Positions 24,129 to 34,813 of a DNA stretch of 64,000 nucleotides are shown one piece after another. The number at the start of each line of letters is the position of its first letter. Position 1 is the stretch's first letter. The notes beneath the pieces are model-generated. The model saw only the letters and a list, made by a program, of their open reading frames with translations. It did not search any database and was not told the origin of the DNA. A program made the position numbers and the translations under genes. This stretch comes from Dastarcus helophoroides (taxonomy: Eukaryota > Arthropoda > Insecta > Coleoptera > Bothrideridae), in the NCBI GenBank assembly GCA_028583605.1, contig CM053329.1, forward strand, positions 18,825,955 to 18,889,954, given 5' to 3'.

Positions 24129-25463
24129 GACTTCAAAATTTCGCTTCTTTTTTAAATTTAGATTTTTCCGAAATTTTGACTTTTGAAAATCTTTTCTTTA
24201 TTAAAAATTTTAACTGTCCATAAAAATTTCGACGATTTTTAATTTACAATTTTAATTTTCGACTTTCTTCAGAATAACTTATTTTGAAAATTGCATATCT
24301 TTAAAATCTTGACGTCAAGCATTTTTTTTTAGTTCGAAATTTTGGAATTTTTAAAAAATTTTGTTTATAAAATTTTTTATTGGGAAAGTTGTAAATTTTA
24401 CATATTTTTGGGTATCTCTCTGAAGATGATAGTGAGATTATCGAAACCTGTTAGGGCAACTTTGTTGTGTTTTTTAATTTTTCTTGGTTTCAGGGGACAA
24501 GATTTGTATTTCGATTTTATATTTTTCAGAATTTGGACCATTTTTTTAAATTTTGTTTTTGTCAGATTCAACAGTTTTCTCTCCTTTTTAAAACAGTTGA
24601 TTATTTCTCAAAATTTCGACGTTTTTTAAAAAGTTCGACTTTTTTTGAAAATTCTGTCATATATTTAAAAATTACAACTTGTTATGAAGATTATAATTTC
24701 TTGTAAAAATTAGAACACAAGTATTTCGACATTTTTCAAAAATTGGACTTTTTTAATTTTTGACTTCACAGAATTCATATTTCGTGACCGCAAAGGTCGA
24801 CTTCAAAATTTCGCTTCTTTTTTAATTTAGATTTTTCCGAAATTTTGACTTAAAAATCTTTTCTTTCTTAAAAAATGTTAACTGTCCATGACAGTTTCGA
24901 CGATTTTTAATTTACAATTTTAATTTTTGACTTTCTTCAAAATAACTTATTTTGAAAATTGCATATCTTTAAAATCTTGACGTCAAGCATTTTTTTTAGT
25001 TCGAAAATTTGGAATTTTTAAAAAATTTTGTTTATAAAATTTTTTATTGGGAAAGTTTTAAATTTTACATATTTTTGGGTATCTCTCTGAAGATGATAGT
25101 GAGATTATCGAAACCTGTTAGGGCAACTTTGTTGTGTTTTTTAATTTTTCTTGGTTTCAGGGGACAAGATTTGTATTTCGATTTTATATTTTTCAGAATT
25201 TGGACCATTTTTTTAAATTTTGATTTTTTCAGATTCAACAGTTTTCTCTCCTTTTTAAAGCAGTTGATTATTTCTCAAAATTTCGACCTTTTTTTAAAAA
25301 GTTCAACTTTTTTTGAAAATTCAGTCATATATTAAAAAATTACAATTTTTTATGAAGATTATAATTTCTTGTAAAAATTATAACATAAGTATTTCGACAT
25401 TTTTCAAAAATTGGACTTTTTTAATTTTTGACTTCACAGAATTCAATTGTGACCGCAAAGGTC
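24129..25463. repeat. 670-bp tandem duplication, recent
   Basis: Copy 1 is about 24129-24798 and copy 2 about 24799-25463; both begin GACTTCAAAATTTCGCTTC and end near GTGACCGCAAAGGTC (24784 and 25450). Differences are few single bases and small indels, so this is one of the youngest duplications here. Each copy carries one fold-back arm (24413-24520 and 25078-25185) with the stem reduced to GATAG/TTATC. Frames in both copies are parallel and have no protein-like features. Confidence 0.9.
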
Positions 25464-26023
25464 AATTGTCAACGTCAGATGGAAGGTGTCAACTTTGTCG
25501 TTTTAAATTGACGTTTAAATTAAAAACAATATAAATTTACATTCGTAGAAGTGCCACAGATCTGTAAATGAAGTAGTAGAACTAGCTACAGTTGAAAATA
25601 TTTACAACCAACAACTATACAGTGGTTTTGGGATTCCTTGGCCATCAGTATGGTATTTTGTAAACAATTTCAACTTATAACGATTAGACGCTAAATACTT
25701 AACGGATGTAAATTCCATTGAGTAAGTTGTAAATAACCTTCGACACTATCTTACGCGGATTAATTTTGCTATATCCAATTAAAGCACTTATTGCTTAGGA
25801 TTACAACCATAATACAAGAAAGTTACCTCATACTAGTGACCTTTGTAACCCCAGATACACCCTCCGCAACCTGGTAGTGGTCTGACAAAGAAATAGATTA
25901 GAATTTTCGTAGAATAGAACCTAACCTAGTAATTTTCTGGATATGATTCTGATATTGTATATTACCACAGCTACTAGAACTGAAAGCATAACAAGGCTCG
26001 TTTGTTGTTGTTATTACTGCAAA

Positions 26024-26139
26024 CATTGGCGTAGATAGAGAGAGGCAGAGGTGGACCTTGACGCCACATGCTCTTCTGGTTTTAAGAGAACTTTTTTTTA
26101 ATCGTCCCCCCCTGAGAAAAAATCGCAGCTACGCCAGTG
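26024..26139. mobile_element. 116-bp hAT-like MITE
   Basis: Terminal inverted repeats CATTGGCGTAG and CTACGCCAGTG agree at 10 of 11 positions when one is reverse complemented. Flanking 8-bp segments ACTGCAAA (26016-26023) and GTTGCAAA (26140-26147) agree at 6 of 8 positions, as expected for an aged 8-bp target duplication. CAGTGGCGTAG-type ends and 8-bp duplications are characteristic of hAT transposons. There is no room for a transposase, so it is non-autonomous. Confidence 0.75.
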
Positions 26140-26386
26140 GTTGCAAAAAAACTTCTCGAGTGATGCATAACTCGTGTTAGCTTTAGTTTGATTAGCGAAC
26201 GTCGTAAATCAATCGAAACCACTTGACCGTACATCAGCCCATCAGATCCCATTATAAATGCAAAAGTCAGCACTTTTACATCCAATTAAGCAAAAAATTA
26301 CGATCTTGCGTGCGCAAGCGACAAGTTTTCCTATTGCGTTCGGTACATCGAGCACGCCATGTATTTTATTAATATTCCTCTGAAAC

Positions 26387-26485
26387 ATGGCCGCGTTCGA
26401 GGTAACAAATCTCGAAGACTGCGACGTTTCCTCTCTCCATGGTCGCCAACCTACCAGTTGCATAAATCACGCACTACAGACATGA
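26387..26485 (+). CDS. doubtful short ORF or first coding exon
   Basis: ATG in a good animal context (AACATGGCC) opens a 32-codon frame starting MAAFEVTNLEDC. After five codons the sequence CGAG-GTAACA would serve as a splice donor, so the real coding part, if any, could be a tiny first exon. No downstream exon could be identified in the following single-copy sequence, and the stretch to the right becomes satellite within 1 kb. I see no known domain. Equally likely a chance frame in unique DNA. Confidence 0.15.
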   Translation: MAAFEVTNLEDCDVSSLHGRQPTSCINHALQT

Positions 26486-27300
26486 AACCCAGCATTGGAC
26501 AGATTCCAGATTCCATTGAGTTTGTTTTGTGCAACAACAAAAACGGAAAAGGCCGCTTTTTTCGTTCGATCTGCATTAGAAAGAACTTGCGCTAGATTGC
26601 TCATTCTTTCCTCATTCGGCTCTGTTTTTCATGAATGTTTTTTTTATGCCCATAGGGAACGCTTCAGATTTATAATGAATCAAGTGATCGAGTTAGTAGC
26701 TCAGATGGGCCATTCTTTGTTACAAAGACGTATTTGAAGTATTTTATTTTTCAGTATTAGTTCAGTATTCCAAATTTGAGGAATAAAGCACTCTTTTGTC
26801 CTAAATCTATTTGCAGTGTTCAGTTGGAACATTCATTACATTTATCTTATCCAAAACTGAATAATCTTTCATATTAATTAGAGGTTTTTTACTTACTTAA
26901 CGTCTTTTTACTTTTCCCCAAGGTGTTTTCGAATCGCGGATATTTATAGAGGTCCAAACAGGGTCATTTTGTAAAAAAATACTAAATTAAACAGACAAAA
27001 CAGAAAAAAGAATTTTGCACGTTTCACTTTCTTGACACGATTTTATTAGTTTTTAAACTTAACAGTGAATGTATTTCTTAGAAGAAATTTATCAGGAGGG
27101 TGCCCTCTCTGCATCAGCCGCCACTGACCTACAGTTTTAACAGCAGGTCTACAATTTTTTTAAAGTCATCTCAATTTTAAAACGCAATCAATAGGCAAGA
27201 AAAAGATGAAATTCCGATGGACTTTTTTAAATATTATAGTTGAGTAGCAATTAAAGGAAAAATTTCTCTTTTTACGTTTAATTTCTTAATATTCTTAGCA

Positions 27301-27975
27301 TTCTACAGAAAGACTAAAGCACCCTAGCTATTTAAGAAATTGATTTTTTTTAATAAAGAACCTTAACTGAAAAGTCACTGTGATGATAAATGAAGAGCTT
27401 CTGCTTCCTCGGAAGAAGCAATGGCTTCTGAATTAAGTCCTCCTGCTGAGATGAGATTTTGACTTTTACTAATATTCAATGTTCCTCCTATTATTTGTTT
27501 GGTTCTTCTGCTGAAAGAAGAATGAAGGTGCTCCTCTTCCAACAAAAGAAGTAAGTAATGAAGAGGATGGTCAACATTGAGTAACAAAAACCACGTCGTT
27601 AGAAAATATTTTTATCTCAAAACTTAATCTTCCCTCGTTCGTGCCCATAAAACCAAACTGCTTGTTCTTTTGCCGAAAGAGGATGAAACCTGCAATTGAA
27701 ATGGCTCCTCTTCCAACAAAAGAACTGTTCTTGGTAATGATGAGGAAGATCAATATGGAGTAACAAAAACCAAAAAGTTTCAGAATATTTTTTACCCAAA
27801 AAAATGCATCTCTCTTCGTTCGTGATATCAAGACTGAACTACTTGTTCTCCTGCTGAAAGAAGAAGAAACGTGCATTTAAGATCACTTCTCTTCCAACAA
27901 AAACCAGTTCTAAGTAATGAGAAGGAAGGTCAACATTGAGTAACAAAAACCATAACGTTTGGGAGTCAAAAATTT
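27301..27975. repeat. left edge of satellite territory, diverged monomers
   Basis: Starts with CTACAGAAAGACTAAAGCACC and TTTTTTAATAAAGAACCTTAA, the same start sequence as the second territory at 34814. It then passes into TTCTTCTGCTGAAAGAAGAA-bearing monomers that are more diverged than the array to the right. Confidence 0.75.
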
Positions 27976-30900
27976 CATCTCTCCCCATTCATGCCCATAA
28001 CAAGACCAAACTGCTTGTTCTTCTGCCTTAAGAAGAAGAAACGTGCATTCAGATGGCTTCTCTTCCAACAAAAGAACTGTTCTTGGTAATGATGAGGAAC
28101 ATCAATATGGACTATCAAAAACCAAAAAGTTTCAGAATATTTTTTTACCCAAAAAAATGCATCTCTCTTCGTTCGGGATATCAAGACTGAACTACTTGTT
28201 CTCCTGCTGAGAGAAGAAGAAACGTGCATTTAAGATCACTTCTCTTCCAACAAAAACCAGTTCTAAGTAATGAGGACGAAGGTCAACATTGAGTAACAAA
28301 AACCATACCGTTTGGGAGTCAAAAATTTCATCTCTCCCCATTCATGCCCATAACAAGACCAAACTGCTTGTTCTTCTGCCGTAAGAAGAAGAAACGTGCA
28401 TTCAGATGGCTTCTCTTAAAACAAATGAACTGTTCTTGGTAATGATGAGGAAGATCAATATGGACTATCAAAAACCAAAAAGTTTCAGAATATTTTTTAC
28501 CCAAAAATATGCATCTCTCTTCGTTCGTGATATCAAGACTGAACTACTTGTTCTCCTGCTGAAAGAAGAAGAAACGTGCATTTAAGATCACTTCTCTTCC
28601 AACAAAAACCAGTCCTAAGTAATGAGGAGGAAGGTCAACATTGAGTAACAAAAACTATAACGTTTGGGAGTCAAAAATTTCATCTCTCCCCATTCATGCC
28701 CATAACAAGACCAAACTGCTTGTTCTTCTGCCTTAAGAAGAAGAAACGTGCATTCAGATGGCTTCTCTTCCAACAAAGGAACTGTTCTTGGGAATGATGA
28801 GGAAGATCAATATGGAGTAACAAAATCCAAAAAGTTTCAGAATATTTTTTACCCAAAAAAATGCATCTCTCTTCGTTCGTGATATCAAGACTGAACTACT
28901 TGTTCTCCTGCTGAAAGAAGAAGAAACGTGCATTTAAGATCACTTCTCTTCCAACAAAAAGCAGTCCTAAGTAATGAGGAGGAAGATCAACATTGAGTAA
29001 AAAAACCATAACGTTTGGGAGTCAAAAATTTCATCTCTCCCCATTCATGCCCATAACAAGACCAAACTGCTTGTTCTTCTGCCGTAAGAAGAAGAAACGT
29101 GCATTCAGATGGCTTCTCTTCCAACAAAAGAACTGTTCTTGGTAATGATGAGGAAGATCAATATGGACTATCAAAAACCAAAAAGTTTCAGAATATTTTT
29201 TACCCAAAAAAATGCATCTCTCTTCGTTCGTGATATCAAGACTGAACTACTTGTTCTCCTGCTGAAAGAAGAAGAAACGTGCATTTAAGATCGCTTTTCT
29301 TCCAACAAAAACCAGTCCTAAGTAATGAGGAGGAAGGTCAACATTGAGTAACAAAAACCATAACGTTTGGGGTCAAAAATTTCATCTCTCCCCATTCATG
29401 CCCATAACAAGACCAAACTGCTTGTTCTTCTGCCGTAAGAAGAAGAAACGTGCAGTCAGATGTCTTCTCTTTTAACAAAAGAACTGTTCTTGGTAATGAT
29501 GAGGAAGATCAATATGGACTATCAAAAACCAAAAAGTTTCAGAATATTTTTTACCCAAAAAAATGCATCTCTCTTCGTTCGTGATATCAAAACTGAACTA
29601 CTTGTTCTCCTGCTGAAAGAAGAAGAAACGTGCATTTAAGATCACTTCTCTTCCAACAAAAACCAGTCCTAAGTAATGAGGAGGAAGGTCAACATTGAGT
29701 AACAAAAACCATAAGGTTTGGGAGTCAAAAATTTCATCTCTCCCCATTCATGCCCATAACAAGACCAAACTGCTTGTTCTTCTGCCGTAAGAAGAAGAAA
29801 CGTGCATTCAGATGGCTTCTCTTCCAACAAAAGAACTGTTCTTGGTAATGATGAGGAAGATCAATATGGACTATCAAAAACCAAAAAGTTTCAGAATATT
29901 TTTTACCCAAAAAAATGCATCTCTCTTCGTTCGTGATATCAAGACTGAACTACTTGTTCTCCTGCTGAAAGAAGAAGAAACGTGCATTTAAGATCACTTC
30001 TCTTCTAACAAAAACCAGTTCTAAGTAATGAGGAGGAAGGTCAACATTGAGTAACAAAAACCATAACGTTTGGGAGTCAAAAATTTCATCTCTCCCCTTT
30101 CATGTCCATAACAAGACCAAACTGCTTGTTCTTCTGCCGTAAGAAGAAGAAACGTGCATTCAGATGGCTTCTCTTCCAACAAAAGAACTGTTCTTGGTAA
30201 TGATGAGGAAGATCAATATGGACTATCAAAAACCAAAAAGTTTCAGAATATTTTTTACCCAAAAAAATGCATCTCTCTTCGTTCGTGATATCAAGACTGA
30301 ACTACTTGTTCTCCTGCTGAAAGAAGAAGAAACGTGCATTTAAGATCACTTCTCTTCCAACAAAAACCAGTTCTAAGTAATGAGGAGGAAGGTCAACATT
30401 GAGTAACAAAAACCATAACGTTTGGGAGTCAAAAATTTCATCTCTCCCCATTCATGCCCATAACAAGACCAAACTGCTTGTTCTTCTGCCTTAAGAAGAA
30501 GAAACGTGCATTCAGATGGCTTCTCTTCCAACAAAAGAACTGTTCTTGGTAATGATGAGGAACATCAATATGGAGTAGCAAAAACCAAAAAGTTTCAGAA
30601 TATTTTTTACCCAAAAAAATGCATCTCTCTTCGTTCGTGATATCAAGACTGAACTACTTGTTCTCCTGCTGAAAGAAGAAGAAACGTGCATTTAAGATCA
30701 CTTCTCTTCCAACAAAAACCAGTCCTAAGTAATGAGGGGGAAGGTCAACATTGAGTAACAAAAATCATAACGTTTGGGAGTCAAAAATTTCATCTCTCCC
30801 CATTCGTGCCCATAACAAGACCAAACTGCTTGTTCTTCTGCCGTAAGAAGAAGAAACGTGCATTCAGATGGCTTCTCTTCCAACAAAAGAACTGTTCTTG

Positions 30901-32690
30901 GTAATGATGAGGAAGATCAATATGGACTATCAAAAACCAAAAAGTTTCAGAATATTTTTTACCCAAAAAAATGCATCTCTCTTCGTTCATGATATCAAGA
31001 CTGAACTACTTGTTCTCCTGCTGAAAGAAGAAGAAACGTGCATTTAAGATCACTTCTCTTCCAACAAAAACCAGTTCTAAGTAATGAGGAGGAAGGTCAA
31101 CATTGAGTAACAAAAACCATAACGTTTGGGAGTCAAAAATTTCATCTCTCCCTATTCATGCCCATAACAAGACCAAACTGCTTGTTCTTCTGCCGAAAGA
31201 AGAAAAAACGTGCATTCAGATGGCTTCTCTTAAAACAAAAGAACTGTTCTTGGTAATGATGAGGAAGATCAATATGGACTATCAAAAACCAAAAAGTTTC
31301 AGAATATTTTTTACCCAAAAAAATGCATTTCTCTTCGTTCGTGATATCAATTCTGAACTACTTGTTCTCCTGCTAAAAGAAGAAGAAACGTGCATTTAAG
31401 ATCACTTCTCTTCCAACAAAAACCAGTTCTAAGTAATGAGGAGGAAGGTCAACATTGAGTAACAAGAACCATAACGTTTGGGAGTCAAAAATTTCATCTC
31501 TCCCCATTCATGCCCATAACAAGACCAAACTGCTTGTTCTTCTGCCGTAAGAAGAAGAAACGTGCATTCAGATGGCTTCTCTTCCAACAAAAGAACTGTT
31601 CTTGGTAATGATGAGGAAGATCAATATGGACTATCAAAAACCAAAAAGTTTCAGAATATTTTTTAACCAAAAAAATGCATCTCTCTTCGTTCGTGATATC
31701 AAGACTGAACTACTTGTTCTCCTGCTGAAAGAAGAAGAAACGTGCATTTAAGATCACTTCTCTTCCAACAAAAACCAGTTCTAAGTAATGACGACGAAGG
31801 TCAACATTGAGTAACAAAAACCATAACGTTTGGGAGTCAAAAATTTCATCTCTCCCCATTCATGCCCACAACAAGACCAAACTGCTTGTTCTTCTGCCAT
31901 AAGAAGAAGAAACGTGCATTCAGATGGCTTCTCTTCCAACAAAAGAACTGTTTTTGGTAATAATGAGGAACATCAATATGGACTATCAAAAACCAAAAAG
32001 TTTCAGAATATTTTTTACCCAAAGAAATGCATCTCTCTTCGTTCGTGATATCAAGACTGAACTACTTGTTCTCCTGCTGAAAGAAGAAGAAACGTGCATT
32101 TAAGATCACTTCTCTTCCAACAAAAACCATTCCTAAGTAATGAGGAGGAAGGTCAACATTGAGTAACAAAAAACGTTTGGGAGTCAAAAATTTCATCTCT
32201 CCCCATTCATGCCCATAACAAGACCAAACTGCTTGTTCTTCTACCGTAAGAAGAAGAAACGTGCATTCAGATGGCTTCTCTTCCAACAAAAGAACTGTTC
32301 TTGGTAATGATGAGGAAGATCAATATGGAGTAACAAAAACCAAAAAGTTTCAGAATATTTTTTACCCAAAAAAATGCATCTCTCTTCGTTCGTGATATCA
32401 AGACTGAACTACTTGTTCTCCTGCTGAAAGAAGAAGAAACGTGCATTTAAGATTACTTCTCTTCCAACAAAAACCAGTTCTAAGTAATGACGAGGAAGGT
32501 CAACATTGAGTAACAAAAACCATAACATTTGGGAGTCAAAAATTTCATCTCTCGCCATTCATGCCCATAACAAGACCAAACTGCTTGTTCTTCTGCCTTA
32601 AGAAGAAGAAACGTGCATTCAGATGGCTTCTCTTCCAACAAAAGAACTGTTCTTAGTGATGAGGAGGAAGGTCAACATTGAGTAACAAAA
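27976..32690. repeat. satellite array, 352-bp dimer, 13-14 copies
   Basis: The landmark CATCTCTCCCCATTCATGCC recurs at 27976, 28329, 28681, 29032, 29383, 29735, 30087, 30439, 30791, 31143, 31495, 31847, 32194 and 32546, nearly always 351-353 bp apart. Each unit holds two related monomers of about 176 bp: one with GACCAAACTGCTTGTTC and one with GACTGAACTACTTGTTC. Each monomer has a short inverted repeat TTCTTCTGC...AAGAAGAAG followed by AAACGTGCATT. Copies are highly alike, indicating recent homogenisation. The 352-bp period is not a multiple of three and most copies carry stops, so the frames seen here are not genes. Confidence 0.95.
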
Positions 32691-34813
32691 ATCACCAAAT
32701 TACAAAATATTTTTGACTCAAAAAATTCACCTCTCCTACTTCGTGCTGGTAACAAGGCCTTAGTTGTTTAGGTAGCTGGATTTTTTAATAAATATTATTA
32801 ACTGAAAAATCACTGTAACACAAACTAAGGGCGTTTGCTTCCTCAGAAGCAGCAAATATTACTAATTCAAATTTTTCTGCAGAGATAGAGCTGCCAAATT
32901 TTATTAAATTGGAGTTTAAACTTGAAATTTGAAGAAACGCAATCAAAATTTCTCGAATATCCAAATTTCGAATTGACGACGAAATGTTAGAAGAAAATTC
33001 CAAGAAACATTAAGAATTTTAGATATGAGTCAAAATTAAACAAGATAATAAATTCCCCAAATCTTAGGGTCAGTCTCAAAAAAACTTCTGTCTAAAAAAT
33101 TCAACTCTTCTATAAATCTTGACTTTTTTTGGAAATTTTGGAAATTTCGAAATATTAAAGTTCCTAAAATATAGTCTATAATTTTACTATCATCTTATAC
33201 TTTTAAGCTTAAGCCTGCAATTATCCATTTATTATGTGCAGCTTACAGTAAATGAAAATTCAAAATATTGAGTCTAAATTCAAATTTTTGAGTTTAAAGT
33301 CAAAATTTCGAAATTGGAGTCAAAATTTCGAGCTTAACGTCGAAGTGTTGTAAACTTTGGAATTTGTAACACAAATTCGTCCCGAAATTTCAAGTTACAA
33401 TCGAAGGGTTACCCAAGAGAGAATAATTCTAAATTGCAAGCTGAAACTCTGGATTTGAAATTATATTGTAATCGACTAAGAAATTAAAAGTCTGTAGGCA
33501 AACAGTAGATATTCATTAAAAGTTATTAAGTAGATATGTAGCTGAATTTATTTATAGGTTCAAGACGTCTGTCGAATGTTTAGAAGCAATTAGGGTTATG
33601 AAGGGAAAACGCAACGTTGCTTTTTCTCTTATATTCAATATTGTGCCTTGTCTAACTATGCAACTAGTAGTGTGAAAAAAATAATTACTTATGCCCTCTT
33701 GCCCTTGATTTCCCCTTAAGCCAAACCTTTTTTTTATTATATTAGATATTATTTCTTGTTTTGATCAAATTTGGGAATTGAATAATATGAAATATAACCG
33801 AAAAAATATGTGTTCATTTGTATAACTAATAATTCTCAAAATGGTCAAAGTTAACTAGATAGGTAAAGGTGCAAGAAAATGAAAAAATAAAAGAAAAACA
33901 ATCTTGGCTTACCAGGGTATGAAATAAAAGATCTTCGCGTTCCTAATATAAGAACACGACGCCTTAAATAGCTGCAAATAAGCCAGTATTTTCGCTATTA
34001 ATAAAATTGAGTGTCCCTCCGTCTGTCGACTGATCATTTGTCCGGGCTGATCTCAGAAACTGTTAAATCGGCTTTAATGAATTGTTTACTAAAATATGGA
34101 GTATTCTCAGGAGTACCTTTTAGGGTATTTCTATTTCTGTAAAACTCAACCTTTCATTCCTAAGAACACAACAATTTACTTGAGAGTATTAGATAAAATA
34201 TTTAAAAAAGAATCTGCTTTACAATATCTATAGCTAATGGATAACTATTATGATTTCTAGACGTATTTTTCTGAAACAAACTATAGGGAACTTTCTAGTT
34301 AATTTCACTTGAGGAAGAGAGCTATTCATCACAAGAATACAATGAAAATAATGGATTAAACTGTTTAGAAATTCTAGATTATTGGATGCGTTCCACTGGT
34401 GGAAATTCCTAGTTTATGAAAACTAGAAATTTATGGGCCAATAGACGCTGTGCGATGTTATGTTAAGGAAGGAAGCGAGTTGATATAATAATAATAGACG
34501 GAATGAATACGACGCTGTTTGCGCTTCGGCACAGGTTTATAAACGTGCTATTCTGGTCCATAAACGGACCATAACATGGAGCTGCGCGCAGTGAAATGGC
34601 GTCGGGAACCGGTCCCTTGCGACTCCGACACCCCTTCGATTTTCAACTGTTCGTCGCCCTTTTCCCGACACGTAAAAAAAGTTAAATCGAAAATAGCCAG
34701 ACAAATACAAAACCAGGAAGTTGGGTTTGTATCATCCGCGGAAGTTTACGAGCGACGGTTCAACAGCACTAAAATGATATGGAATCGTCTGCTGTGAAAC
34801 TTCCAGAATTGGG
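32691..34813. other. interruption of the satellite, mostly single-copy
   Basis: 32700-32890 is a last diverged satellite module (TAACTGAAAAATCACTGTAA). 32891-33480 is AT-rich degenerate sequence with CAAAATTTCGA strings. 33481-34813 is single-copy; around 34020-34080 the text CCCTCCGTCTGTCGACTGATC resembles a dispersed insect repeat but I could not define its ends. The plus-strand frame at 34576-34797 has somewhat higher GC but no recognisable domain and is not called. Confidence 0.45.

Larger units (their letters stand above)
25464..27300. other. single-copy region
   Basis: Complex sequence with moderate GC, containing a MITE at 26024-26139 and a possible short initiating exon at 26387. Otherwise nothing recognisable. 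It separates the degenerate repeats on the left from the large satellite territory on the right. Confidence 0.45.

Noticed and set aside
27976..32690. CRISPR-like regular repetition
   Set aside because: The whole 352-bp unit is repeated with no variable spacers; this is satellite DNA in a eukaryotic context.
34576..34797. 73-codon plus-strand frame in GC-richer unique DNA
   Set aside because: No domain or splice context recognised; too short to support.
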